Assembly: GCA_001310555.1 (NCBI GenBank)
Contig: BAXO01000055.1
Location: 1 to 39,030, forward strand
Length of the DNA: 39,030 nucleotides
Origin: Bacillus sp. JCM 19058
Lineage (GTDB): Bacteria; Bacillota; Bacilli; Bacillales_H; Bacillaceae_D
Reading direction: 5' to 3'
Shown here: one piece after another, positions 8,160 through 17,285 of the stretch
How the letters are laid out: every line of letters begins with the position of its first letter
How positions within the stretch are numbered: the first letter of the stretch is position 1
Notes under the pieces: model-generated
What the model saw: only the letters and a program-made list of their open reading frames with translations
Told to the model about the DNA's origin: nothing
Database searches by the model: none
Position numbers and translations under genes: made by a program

Positions 8160-9335
8160 TTAGTTATAAAAAAACGAAATGGCTAATCCTATTCCGAGGA
8201 TTAACGTTAATGACACATAAGCAACTAAATAACTTCCTGTTTTTAACAACGATACGGCTATGATTGGGCCAAGACTCGTTCCAATAAACAGGATAAATGT
8301 ATATAAAGAGACTGCTGCGCCATGATTTTTTCCGCCAAGATGACCTACTAAGGAAATTAGGGTAGGTACGGTGATCGCAATGCCAGTAACAAATAATACA
8401 CTCATAGCAACTAAGAAAAAGAGATTAGTACTCATCCCAACAATAAAGATACCTAGCACTCCTACCGTTAGTCCACCTCGCAAAACGGTAAGTAAGTTAT
8501 ATTTATTGGCTAATTTGCCTGCAAAAGGTGCAAATAACATCCCAATGATTCCAACCATGCGAACATATAAAATTCCGTCTTCACTCAAGGAAAATCTTTC
8601 CGATAAATAATCTCCGAGCACCGTATAGAAAGCAACAAATGAAAGTAATAACGTGATCGCAATGCTGTACGCTTGAATCAAACTTTTATCGGTCAACAGC
8701 GTTTGGAACTGGTGAAACATTGTCTTCCATTTGCTATTTGCTTGTTGTATGTCAGTCTTCGGAAGAAGTAAAAGAACTAAAACAGCAGTAATTAAATAGA
8801 GCGAACCGGAATAATAAAAAACGCTTTGCCAGCCAAACTGTTGACTAATATAACTACTGAATATTTGCCCTGCTATAGCAGAAATTAAGAAACTGGAGCT
8901 AATAAATCCGATCGTGGTCACTCTTTTTTGAGCTGGAAATTTATCTACTACATAGGCGATGGCCACTGGCGCAAAACTGGCTGCAGCGAATCCTTGAATA
9001 GACCGTAATGCAATCACCCAATATAAGTTACTAAAAATGGGAACTGCAAATGTACTAATAGTCAACATTAATAGACCAGTAAACATAATTTGTTTTCGTC
9101 CAAAGCGGTCAGATAATGGACCAGAAAATAAAGAACCGACAGCATAGCATAAAGAGAACGCACTTCCCGCCCACGCAGCTTGAGCAATACTTGCATGAAA
9201 AACTTCACTAAATATGGACATTAAAGGGATGGTTAAATAATTACTTGCAACTACTACTAATCCGCACCAGAACAATATAATGGTTAGTACATTATAGTTC
9301 TGTTGTAACGATGTATTTACTTTACTTAACTCCAT
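8160..9335 (-). CDS. MFS efflux transporter
   Basis: Intact, 391 residues from ATG 9335, which follows AAAAGGAGGTTCGTT (an in-frame upstream start lacks a site). It is a 12-helix major facilitator. Between helices 2 and 3 it has GPLSDRFGRKQIM, the MFS motif A (GxLaDrxGrk), and later GKLANKYNLLTVLRGG. N-terminal ITIPLMSIFSEV-like and SIQGFAAASFAPVAIAYV segments match the drug:proton antiporter DHA1 branch. The MerR gene diverges from it with matching operators, which suggests inducible drug efflux. Substrate unknown. Confidence 0.85.
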   Translation of the reverse strand: MELSKVNTSLQQNYNVLTIILFWCGLVVVASNYLTIPLMSIFSEVFHASIAQAAWAGSAFSLCYAVGSLFSGPLSDRFGRKQIMFTGLLMLTISTFAVPIFSNLYWVIALRSIQGFAAASFAPVAIAYVVDKFPAQKRVTTIGFISSSFLISAIAGQIFSSYISQQFGWQSVFYYSGSLYLITAVLVLLLLPKTDIQQANSKWKTMFHQFQTLLTDKSLIQAYSIAITLLLSFVAFYTVLGDYLSERFSLSEDGILYVRMVGIIGMLFAPFAGKLANKYNLLTVLRGGLTVGVLGIFIVGMSTNLFFLVAMSVLFVTGIAITVPTLISLVGHLGGKNHGAAVSLYTFILFIGTSLGPIIAVSLLKTGSYLVAYVSLTLILGIGLAISFFYN

Positions 9336-9388
9336 AACGAACCTCCTTTTTGAATATAATATGCCTTGATTGAATATTATTAGCACAA

Positions 9389-9417
9389 ATTGTAGTTTAT
9401 TTACAATTATAAGTCAA
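9389..9417 (-). promoter_or_regulatory. MFS promoter with MerR-type operator
   Basis: On the minus strand TTGACT (9412-9417), 17 bases, TACAAT (9389-9394). The inverted repeat TTGTAG-TTTAT-TTACAA (9390-9406, plus strand) covers the spacer and -10. Confidence 0.6.
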
Positions 9418-9425
9418 TAGGTACT

Positions 9426-9462
9426 TTGTAGATTAGCTGCTTTTATTGTAAAATAGTTACAA
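9426..9462 (+). promoter_or_regulatory. MerR gene promoter with second operator copy
   Basis: TTGTAG (9426-9431), 17 bases, TAAAAT (9449-9454). TTGTAA-N5-TTACAA reads on the opposite strand over 9446-9462, covering the -10. About 20 bases are shared in inverted orientation with the site at 9390-9409, so one protein likely controls both promoters. Confidence 0.6.
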
Positions 9463-9573
9463 GGAAGCCTAAAAAGCTTTCTAAAAGAAAAAGCAATATT
9501 TTAATCAACAACATAGAAGAAATGAAATTGGTATGAAAGTGATGATTCTAATAATAAGATAGGAGTGTGCCTT

Positions 9574-9915
9574 ATGAATGAAAAGGATGACAACCTAAAC
9601 GTCCTGTTGGACTTTGACTTGTTGAAAAAGCTAGTAGTTGGAATCGGAGAGGTATCCAAAATCACCGGAATTCCGACTCGTAAAATTCGTTATTGGGAAG
9701 AAAAAGGAGCCATTCAATCTGAGTCCGGTGCAGAAGGTTCCACGAGAAGATATAATTATTTAAATGTGAAAAAAATGCTCCTTATTCAGGAAATGATGGA
9801 TGAAGGTTTTACATTGGATGCAGCCATCAAAAAAGTGGAAAAACGGATGGTCACGTTAAACGAGGCTTTTCGTAAGCTGGCAAATATAGTGCCGGAACCG
9901 GATTCGGATGATTAA
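9574..9915 (+). CDS. MerR-family transcriptional regulator
   Basis: ATG 9574 has AGGAG eight to nine bases upstream; the longer in-frame start is too close to it. The 113-residue protein has GIGEVSKITGIPTRKIRYWEEKG, the MerR helix-turn-helix, then STRRYNYLNVKKMLLIQEM and FTLDAAIKKVEKRM. The short C-terminus is a coiled-coil helix with an acidic end (PEPDSDD) and no ligand domain. It is divergent from the MFS pump, and both promoters carry TTGTA-type palindromes. Confidence 0.85.
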   Translation: MNEKDDNLNVLLDFDLLKKLVVGIGEVSKITGIPTRKIRYWEEKGAIQSESGAEGSTRRYNYLNVKKMLLIQEMMDEGFTLDAAIKKVEKRMVTLNEAFRKLANIVPEPDSDD

Positions 9916-10454
9916 GAAACGTTCTGCTGCTGAACCGCGTACGATGAGAGGGCGGCAGCATACTTCTGACAGAAGCAGTGTTGATTTAAAAGGCGAACAA
10001 TATTAGGAAGTTGATGAAGGTCGTGTTGTTATTTTTTTTACAAGTTAAAATCATTAGGTAATAATGTGACCAATAGAGTCAATTTGGAAATGGTATAGAT
10101 GCTGCTTGTAGCAGTAATTTAAGGTGAAGATGATGCTCATATTGTACTCCATAAAAAAGAATGTTAATATTATTATACAATTATGAGAGGACTGATGGAT
10201 GGACAATGATTAACTAATCTATATTTTTATTTGAAATGAACAACTTCAAACTACAAAATATAGGGTTAGTCTATCCATTTTTATAAATGCAGCTTACACT
10301 TTATTTGCCATGATTCTAGTGGCAAATAAAAGCTTTTCTAATATAAGTGAAAGACTAATCCTTCCAATTATAAATTGGGAGTATTTTTTATTCTCTCATA
10401 AATAAGAGTTAGCTAAATCTTTACTTTAATCTAATCAGTAAAGGATGGTGAAAA
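9916..10454. other. Long leader/intergenic region before the ABC-F gene
   Basis: No gene of more than 30 codons is convincing. It holds nested inverted repeats: GGGTTAGTCT (10263-10272) with AGACTAATCC (10352-10361) around a TTTATTTGCCA/TGGCAAATAAA hairpin (10300-10330), and CTTTACT/AGTAAAG (10419-10443) just before the leader ORF. The last of these could be part of an antibiotic-responsive leader. Confidence 0.45.
10300..10330. terminator. Hairpin, possible terminator or leader stem
   Basis: An 11-bp perfect stem, TTTATTTGCCA and TGGCAAATAAA, with a 9-base loop. AAAGCTTTT follows, not a clean T-run. It could end transcription from the MerR gene or be part of the ABC-F leader. Confidence 0.35.
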
Positions 10455-10508
10455 ATGAGCAATTCAGACACTGTTGTTACACATGTAATACTCCGTATAA
10501 GTCGCTAA
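10455..10508 (+). CDS. Leader peptide upstream of the ABC-F gene (17 residues)
   Basis: ATG 10455 follows AAAGGATGGTGAAAA. The ORF encodes MSNSDTVVTHVILRISR and stops at 10508. Its last codons overlap the 5' arm of a T-tailed hairpin, so a ribosome stalled within the peptide would block that stem. This arrangement is known for inducible ARE ABC-F genes such as vmlR and vga-type genes. The IxLRxxR-like end is basic and hydrophobic, as in drug-arrest peptides. No homologue is recalled with certainty. Confidence 0.65.
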   Translation: MSNSDTVVTHVILRISR

Positions 10509-10537
10509 TATCCATCAAACATATACGGAGAAATTTT
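10491..10537 (+). terminator. Attenuator terminator in the ABC-F leader
   Basis: CTCCGTATA (10491-10499) pairs perfectly with TATACGGAG (10522-10530), followed by AAATTTTT. The 22-base loop contains the leader-peptide stop codon. It lies 70 bases before the ABC-F start, as expected of a regulated premature terminator. Confidence 0.75.
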
Positions 10538-10606
10538 TAAAAAAAGGTGGATATGCCGACTTTGTATAAAAAGGAAAAAGTGTTGATATACAAAGGAGGA
10601 ATTATC

Positions 10607-12085
10607 ATGTCAATGATACAAGTTCAAGACTTAACTTTTTCTTATCCAAGTAGTTTTGACAATATTTTTGAAGGTGTAAATTTTCAAATAGACACGGATT
10701 GGAAACTTGGATTTATCGGTAGGAATGGACGAGGTAAAACAACATTCTTTAATTTATTATTAGGGAATTATGAGTATAGCGGGAAAATCATTTCTTCGGT
10801 ACAATTTAATTATTTCCCATATCCAGTCTCGGATAAAAACAAGTATACTCATGAAATCTTTGAAGAAATTTGCCCTCAAGCTGAAGATTGGGAATTTCTT
10901 CGTGAAATATCCTATCTAAAAGTTGATGCCGAGGTCATGTACCGACCATTTAAAACATTATCAAATGGAGAACAAACAAAGGTGTTGCTTGCTGCGCTCT
11001 TTTTGACTGAAGGTCAATTTTTATTAATTGATGAGCCAACTAATCATCTAGATACTGGTGCACGAAAAATAGTCTCTGATTATCTAAGGAAGAAAAAAGG
11101 GTTTATTTTAATTTCACATGACAGAATCTTTTTAGATGGATGCGTTGATCATATCTTATCTTTAAATAGGGCAAATATTGAAGTTCAAAAGGGCAACTAT
11201 TCTTCTTGGAAGTTAAATTTTGATAGGCAGCAGGAACACGAAGAGGCAACAAATCAACGTTTACAAAAAGATATAGGGAGATTAAAACAAGCTTCAAAGC
11301 GTTCAGCAGGTTGGTCTAATCAAGTGGAAGCTTCCAAAAATGGGACAAGGAATTCGGGTTCTAAGGTGGACAAGGGTTTTGTAGGACATAAAGCGGCAAA
11401 GATGATGAAAAGAGCAAAGAACCTTGAATCAAGACAAGAAAAAGCTATTGAGGAAAAATCAAAGCTGCTAAAAAATGTGGAAAAAACTGAGTCATTAAAA
11501 TTAGCACCGTTGGAATTTCAGTCAAATGAATTGATTGTTTTGACAGATGTGTCTATTAAGTACGATGATCAAATAGTGAATAAGCCGATTAGCTTTAACG
11601 TTGAACAAGGTGACCGAATTGTCTTGATGGAAAGAATGGAAGCGGAAAAAGTAGTATTCTAAAACTAATTCTAGGAAATCCGATACAACATACAGGCTCA
11701 ATCAATTTAGGTTCAGGCCTCATTATTTCCTATGTCCAACAAGATACTTCTTATTTGAAGGGACGGTTATCGAACTTTATTGAAGAGCATGAGATTGATG
11801 AAACGTTATTTAAATCCTTCCTACGGAAAATGGATTTTTGATCGAATTCAATTTGAGAAAGATATATCTCATTATTCTAGCGGACAAAAGAAAAAGCTTC
11901 TTATAGCCAAAAGTTTATGTGAAAAAGCTCATTTATATATTTGGGATGAACCGTTAAATTTTATTGATATTTATTCACGCATACAGATTGAAGAGTTTAT
12001 TCAAAGGTTTAATCCCACAATGGTTCTTGTTGATCATGATCAGGCATTTCAACAAACAGTTGCTACAAAAACTATATCTCTGTAG
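10607..12085 (+). pseudogene. ABC-F ribosome-protection protein (Lsa/CplR-like), two frameshifts
   Basis: ATG 10607 follows AAAGGAGGAATTATC. The first ATP domain has IGRNGRGKTTFF (Walker A), TLSNGEQTKV (signature), LLIDEPTNHLD and ISHDRIFLDG. The linker is long, basic and helical (about residues 200-290), as in antibiotic-resistance ABC-F proteins. The second domain is broken twice, near 11640 and at a T5 run (11835-11839). In the other frames it reads NGSGKSSILKL, HYSSGQKKKLLIAKSL, WDEPLNF and LVDHDQAF. No membrane segments. Such proteins displace lincosamide, pleuromutilin and streptogramin A drugs from ribosomes. The DTDWKLGFIGRNGRGK start resembles Lsa/CplR. Confidence 0.85.
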
Positions 12086-12133
12086 CTAAATATGAAAAAC
12101 CGAAGATAGTAAATGAAAGGGTTGCGTTATAGT

Positions 12134-12177
12134 TCCCTACCAAAATCCTTATCAAATTTTTTGGTAGGGATTTTTTT
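12134..12177 (+). terminator. Strong intrinsic terminator after the ABC-F gene
   Basis: TCCCTACCAAAA (12134-12145) and TTTTGGTAGGGA (12159-12170) form a 12-bp stem followed by T7. Confidence 0.85.
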
Positions 12178-12396
12178 AAAAGGTAAGAAAGGTCTACCAA
12201 GGGCATTTAGACTATAGTATTTTTACATTATATGGAGCGGAATATTCTTAGAGAAATTTTTTTAGCATTGGTAAGCTTTCAATCAAATTGTCTCGAAGGA
12301 ACAGACCGTAAGACCCCAAGAATGAGTGAAGACGAGAAAAAGGTAAGTATGGGAATTAACTGAAAGTCAAAATACATTTAGATAAGGAGTAAACAA

Positions 12397-12862
12397 ATGA
12401 GCCATGATCATGTTTCCTACAAAAAGTTACACCGTGGTAATGAGAAGGATTTTTATGACCTAGTTCTATTATTTAATGAAGAATTTGAGACTACAAATGA
12501 GGTGAATAAGGAAAATATTCGACAGTTGTTGAATAACTCTAACTTTGTATGTTTTGTATCTTATATTGATAAAAAGATTGTAGGAGGATTAACCGCATAC
12601 GAATTGGAGATGTATGACCAAAAGGGCTCTTCCATGTATATATACGATCTGGCGGTCAGTAAAGAGTATCAGCGTAATGGAATTGGAAGTAGGTTAGTTA
12701 ATGAAATTATGGATTATTGTAGATCAAAAGGGATAAAAGATATGTTCGTTCAAGCGGATGCAGTTGATGAACATGCTATTCAATTTTACAAAAAAAGCTG
12801 GTGGTGAACAATCTGAAACATTTCACTTTTCTTTTAATCTATCCGAGAAATTAGGCAACTAA
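12397..12862 (+). pseudogene. GNAT acetyltransferase, AAC(3)-I-like, one frameshift
   Basis: ATG 12397 follows ATAAGGAGTAAACAA. It has YKKLHRGNEKDFYDLVLLFN, IVGGLTAYELEMY, YIYDLAVSKEYQRNGIGSRL (the acetyl-CoA motif Q/RxxGxG/A) and AVDEHAIQFYKK. This series, with GGLTAYEL and the late DEHAxxFY motif, resembles the AAC(3)-I gentamicin acetyltransferase group. The frame breaks in an A7 run (12790-12796). With A6 it continues AGGEQSETFHFSFNL to a stop at 12862, giving 154 residues, the family size. Aminoglycoside activity is inferred from motifs only; it could be a housekeeping homologue. Confidence 0.75.
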
Positions 12863-12971
12863 TTTAAACGTTACTGAGAGCCATTTTCCTGGTAGAATTG
12901 AGGAGAGAGCGCCTATGTAACAGTGTTTATCCTAACCTAAAACGGGTAAATTGATGTAATATTATATAGTT

Positions 12972-13006
12972 TCCTACCAAAAAATATTTGGTAGGATTAT
13001 TTTTTA
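12972..13006 (+). terminator. Intrinsic terminator after the GNAT gene
   Basis: TCCTACCAAA and TTTGGTAGGA form a 10-bp stem with a 5-base loop, followed by TTATTTTTTA. The sequence closely resembles the terminator at 12134. Confidence 0.8.
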
Positions 13007-13181
13007 AAATGTAAATTATAAAAAAAAGTTGCAAAGTTATACCCATGGCAAAAAGTAAGATAAGCTTATCCACTATCAGGCCAAATTATGGAATAATCCT
13101 TTTTGAACTAAACGGGTAAAGTCGTCTCATAAAATAACAATGCCATCAAATCACTTGGTGCGACTGATGGCAGAGGTCTTG

Positions 13182-13325
13182 CTAATAAAAATATCTCATG
13201 ATTCGAGATTTTTCCCTATCACAATATTGATCGAGTTGTTGGTTTCGATACGCTGTGCTAACTTCATTTTGTGAAAAGAAGCGACGCTTCACAATAATTG
13301 TTAACCCAAACAAATGAATACGCAT
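13182..13325 (-). CDS. Small YrzI-like protein (47 residues)
   Basis: ATG 13325 follows AGAAAGGAGTTGGGTGATT. The product MRIHLFGLTIIVKRRFFSQN then EVSTAYRNQQLDQY has the layout of the Bacillus small YrzI family: short hydrophobic start, TIxxxKR, then a charged helix. Function of that family is unknown. A hairpin (TCTC...GAGA flanked by A/T runs, about 13186-13214) overlaps its end. The assignment rests on recalled family shape. Confidence 0.55.
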   Translation of the reverse strand: MRIHLFGLTIIVKRRFFSQNEVSTAYRNQQLDQYCDREKSRIMRYFY

Positions 13326-13407
13326 AATCACCCAACTCCTTTCTGTTTGAGTGGTTTCAGCAGAGTTTTAGAACGGTGGGAAAACAATGATTATTCTAGT
13401 TCTTAAA

Positions 13408-14815
13408 TTAGTCCTTGCTGACATGGGAACTCTCCATTTGATCAACGTATTCAAAAGGCTTGGTCTCAAGTTTGTTTGCCCATACTAAGTAAAAATAAGC
13501 CATGAACGGAATTAGCATTGTCAACAGTAGGAAATACAGGATCGCATTTTCATTTATAAAAAGATCTAACATGATAGAAACAATCATTACACCTAAAATG
13601 CTTCCCATTTGACGTAAAAGGTTCACTAAAGAGGAAATCTCATTGTGATACTTTTCATTCGTCGACAAAAATGCTGCATTCATTAATACAGGTGCGATGG
13701 CTCCTGAAAAGCCTAATAGAATGAAGCTAATTGTAATGAAACTTGGCAGGGCTACGGCCGATATTCCAAAGTAAATGCACAATAGGATGCTTCCACCAAT
13801 AATTGCAAATAGACATAACTGTTGTGTTAATGTTGTTCCAAGCTTATTCACCAATATTGGTGATAAAAATGAGGATATCAACATAGCGGATACCGTTAAA
13901 GGTAGAAATTGAATCCCTGTCTCAAGTGAGGATAAATATAAGCTCTCTTGAAAATAAATGGACAGAAAATACATAATCCCATAGATCGAAAAGTTATAGG
14001 TGAACCCATTTATCAAGCTGGCAGTATTCAACCGTGAAAACATTTGTCGTTGTACAACATGTGTAAGATTTTGTTTAAACTTCATGCTGTAAATACATCC
14101 AAGAATCAGTAACATAAGAAGGCCGATAGCAACAGTAGTGGCGACTGATAAACGGTTTTGTATTCATGCGTTAAATACACAAATGTTAAAATAAGTAGCA
14201 CAACTATCATTTGTTCCTTCATAAACATAGGTGTTTTTTTCTTTTTTTTATGTCTTTAATGGCTATCATTGCTGTTAAAATAACGATCAAAGAAAAAGGA
14301 ATATTGATAAAGAAAATGCTCTGCCATCCCCATATCTCATTTAAAAAAACCGCCGACCATTGGTGAAAATGCAAACCCTGTGCCTGAAGTACCTGACCAA
14401 ATACCGAACGCAATAGCTCGTTTTCGAGGTTCTGTCACAGTGGAAGATAAAAGCCTTGTGGCAATGGGAGCAAACAAAGCTGCACCAATTCCTTGAATAA
14501 CGCGAGATATTAGCAATGCTCCGTAAGTCTCTGATAAGCCACAAAGTAAAGAACCGATCATAAAAATGGTAATACCTGTAATGAAAGCATTTTTTTTGCA
14601 CCTATTCGTTTACTAAATTTAGCAAATAATAAGATTAATGAAGCGAATGCGAGAACATAACTATTTAGGACCCACGATGTTTGTGAAATCGTTAAATCCA
14701 ATTGCTTTCTTAATTCAGGAATAATGATGTTTACAATGTTCGTATCTAAGATGATTAAGAAAGAGCCGATACAAATGCCTATTAAACTAATTATCTCCTG
14801 CCGGGTAAATCGCAT
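13408..14815 (-). pseudogene. DHA2-type MFS drug transporter, multiple frameshifts
   Basis: From ATG 14815 the pieces read FLIILDTNIVNIIIPEL (LDxTIVNxALP motif C of DHA2 pumps), SWVLNSYVLAFASL, then after breaks GAALFAPIATRLLSS, PRKRAIAFGIWSGTSGTGFA and GWQSIFFINIPFSLIV (the WRWIFxINxPxG motif), and a long C-terminal frame FSRLNTASLINGF to VSKD at 13408. Joined length is about 465 residues with 14 predicted helices. Breaks fall at A/T runs near 14588, 14345 and 14225, plus 14120-14200. The divergent ArsR gene and its operators suggest a drug-inducible pump. Confidence 0.8.
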
Positions 14816-14830
14816 GGAAGAACCTCACTT

Positions 14831-14904
14831 CATTTCAAATGTATTTGAACTGATATTATCTTAGTTCAAATACATTTGAAATGTCAAGAGGGAACGTGTA
14901 TAAT
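14831..14904. promoter_or_regulatory. Divergent promoter with two copies of a perfect palindrome
   Basis: CATTTCAAATGTATTTGAACT (14831-14851) and its exact reverse complement (14863-14883) are separated by 11 bases. Each arm contains TTCAAAT-N2-ATTTGAA, itself a perfect palindrome, giving two operators. Rightward promoter: TTGAAA (14876-14881), 17 bases, TATAAT (14899-14904). Leftward: TTGACA (14882-14887 complement), 18 bases, TAAGAT. Both are overlapped by operators. Confidence 0.75.
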
Positions 14905-14910
14905 AAAATC

Positions 14911-15244
14911 ATGAACAATACGAATGTAATAGACGTCTTTAAAGTACTGCAGGACCCAATACGTATTCGAATTATAGAGATGTTGCGATTTGACCAAGAA
15001 AGGAGGAAATTTTTGCCGGATACACTCGAGGCAAAAGTAGGATTTTGTCCAGAGGATATATTGACCATTTTGTATGCAGAAGGTATCAACATATCAAATA
15101 CCAAATTGTCTTACCATCTCAAGGAATTAAAAAAAAGTGAACATTGTTCAGCTGGTTAAAGAGGGAAAACGTTACTTTTACCTGTTTAACAAAGATTGTT
15201 TAGAAATCATTTTTAACTGGACTAAAAATATATTGGAAGAGTAA
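14911..15244 (+). pseudogene. ArsR-like helix-turn-helix repressor, one frameshift
   Basis: I choose ATG 14911. The in-frame ATG at 14881 lies inside the operator and before the -10, so it cannot be in the transcript. The product has NVIDVFKVLQDPIRIRIIEML (ArsR start), FCPEDILTILYAEGI, and NTKLSYHLKELKK (recognition helix). The frame breaks in an A8 run (15129-15136). With A7 it continues VNIVQLVKEGKRYFYLFNKD and ends at 15244, giving 110 residues. The transcript start predicted from the -10 coincides with the ATG, so the mRNA may be leaderless. It should repress itself and the divergent DHA2 pump. Confidence 0.75.
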
Positions 15245-15806
15245 CACGCCGTAAAAAAAGGTAAAACTCCATTGTACGATGATTGCTATTTCTGAGTCTT
15301 GTTAAACAACGGGCGCAAGAGTGGAGTAATGGTGCCCGTCCTTTTGAGGCCAAACTCTCTATTAATTTCCGAAAAAGTTGGTCTTTTTGTATTGGGGTTT
15401 TTACCGTTGTAAAACCGCATTTCCTTATGGTGCCCACAGCAGTACGTTAGCAATATATTTTTCGATTTTCTGAATATAATTGTGGCTTTTTTCATTTTAG
15501 CCTCAAGTCATAAAATAAGGAAAAAGTTTTCTGACAGTTAGTGATCAATGCTCGTATGTTACCTGAGTTTTATACCAAAAACATCCTCAATATACTGCTG
15601 AAATGGCATGATTCTACCTTCTCTTTCTAGGCTTCAGGTTTCGATTAGAGTTTTTACAAAATGCCAAAACAAATCAACTTTTAATTAAAAGAAATGTTTC
15701 GTGAAATAAAAGAACCCAACCGAAAAGCAATCAGGTGTATAACAACTTATCATTTTGATGAGTGAAAAGAATAGTCACAAACCTTTTCATAGTTATCTTT
15801 GATACT
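15245..15806. other. Intergenic, no confident gene
   Basis: A 69-codon minus-strand frame (15286-15495, from MKKATIIFRKSKN to NKTQK) has no family I recognise and no clear ribosome site. A 16-codon minus frame at 15559-15609 (MPFQQYIEDVFGIKLR) follows a GAGAAGG sequence and may be a gene start remnant. Nothing else is seen. Confidence 0.3.
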
Positions 15807-16242
15807 TTAAGTTACAAATTCCACACCGAAATGAGCTAAAACAGCAATTATAATTCCATATACCAAAATGCTTGCTCCTGACGATACGAATAATTTCATC
15901 TTATTCATACCAATTCCATTTGCAATAACTGCAACTGCCCAAGAACCAATGATAGGTGTAAGCAATAAAACGATTAACGGTCCTTGATTTTCGATACGAT
16001 TCTTGTATTTACTATTCGATAATTTATTTAACCATTTCTTAATTCGTTTAAATTTCGAAAGAAGATGATAACAATACACAATTAATGGAACAGGTAAAAA
16101 AATTACCTAATCCTGCCCAGAAAATTGCTGAAATAGTATCTAACCCCATAAGCATGGTAGCGGGAATTGCGATATATATTTCTAACATTGGAAAGAACCC
16201 CATAAACCAAGCACTAGCTGCTAACCAAATATAATTCAACAT
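15807..16242 (-). pseudogene. Small multidrug export protein, one frameshift
   Basis: ATG 16242. The product starts MLNYIWLAASAWFMGFFPML then EIYIAIPATMLMGLD, and after a frame change in an A7 run (16096-16102) continues LPVPLIVYCYHLLSKF, then GPLIVLLLTPIIGSWAVA and a last helix ILVYGIIIAVLAHFG. Length about 145 residues with four hydrophobic segments, matching the Sm_multidrug_ex family (P-E-x-R/Y-x-A-I-P-x-x-x motif near the N-terminus). Removing one base restores the whole frame. It is driven by a promoter of MerR architecture shared with the divergent BmrR-like regulator. Confidence 0.75.
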
Positions 16243-16296
16243 ATTTTTATCCTACCTTTCTTATCGCTCCTATCCATAATGACTCTCTATGATATG

Positions 16297-16327
16297 ATCA
16301 TAAAGTATCTGGTAACCATATACTCAA
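16297..16327 (-). promoter_or_regulatory. MerR-type promoter with 19-bp spacer
   Basis: On the minus strand TTGAGT (16322-16327), exactly 19 bases, then TATGAT (16297-16302). The near-perfect palindrome GTATCTGGTAACCATATAC (16305-16323) fills the spacer. A 19-bp spacer with such an operator is the signature of promoters twisted open by MerR activators such as BmrR. Confidence 0.75.
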
Positions 16328-16345
16328 GAGAAAAGAGGTGAAAAT

Positions 16346-17172
16346 ATGAGTTTTACAAACAAATTATTTACGACAGGAGAATTTGCAGATATATGTGGGG
16401 TGAAAAAGCAAACACTTTTTCATTATGATGATATCGATCTATTAAAACCAGAGTGCAAAAACGAAAATGGGTATCGATTTTATTCCGTTCAACAAGCTGA
16501 AATTTTTAGCACGATTGACATGCTAAAAGAAATTGGGATGTCTTTAACTGAAATTAAGGATTTCTTTCAATTTAAAACTTCAAAAAGTGCTATTGAATTG
16601 TTAACTGAAAAGGAAAAATTGGTGGAAATGAAAATCCTTAAAATGAAATATACACAGCAGCTGATTCAAAATCAGAAAAGACAAATTGAAGAAGGAATGC
16701 GGTCGGATTTTGATCGATTTACAATTGAGGAGATGGGGGCAGAACAACTTGTATTAAGTGAATATATTTTGAGCTTCCCCACAAAAGATATTGCGAAGAC
16801 CGCAATTTCTTTTATGAAATATACAAAGCGTGAGAGATTAAGTATTAATAAAGGTGGAGCTTTGATTCGTCAAGAGCAAATAGAGAATGAAGATTACTTA
16901 AATTATTCGAATTTTTATGTTCATGCGACTCAACCTGACTTAGTAGATCCGTTTATTAAAAAAAAGCTGGAAAATACGTGATAGCCTACCATAAAGGTAG
17001 TTATATGAGAATTACAGAAACTTATGAAAAGATAAAAGATTATCTGAGTAAAGAGGGGTATCGTATTTGTGGGAGTAGCTTTGAAGAATATCAATATATG
17101 ATGGATGTAGTGAGTTTAACTTTGGAGGACAATTTTATAACAAAAATAATGATACAAGTAGAAGAAAAATAA
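16346..17172 (+). pseudogene. BmrR-like MerR regulator with ligand domain, one frameshift
   Basis: ATG 16346 follows AAAAGAGGTGAAAAT. The N-terminus has LFTTGEFADICGVKKQTLFH, YDDIDLLKP and NGYRFYSVQQAEIFSTIDML, a MerR DNA-binding domain; then a coiled coil; then a GyrI-like effector domain. In an A8 run at 16958-16965 the frame breaks; the other frame gives AGKYVIAYHKGSYMRITETY, the family Y-HxGxY ligand-pocket segment, to a stop at 17172. The total is about 275 residues, as in BmrR. It likely binds hydrophobic cations and activates the divergent export gene. Confidence 0.8.
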
Positions 17173-17285
17173 TTAAGCTGTTCAGTCCAGCCTTCCGAAT
17201 GCCTAGGGAGTGGCAGGCGGTGAGGTGGAGGCACTCATGTTTCTTGGCAGTCGGATTCTATCACAAATGATGAGGAGGTAAGGGT

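Noticed and set aside
9916..10454. Possible riboswitch or T-box before the ABC-F gene
   Set aside because: No conserved aptamer core or T-box sequence is seen; the leader ORF plus terminator explains the region better.
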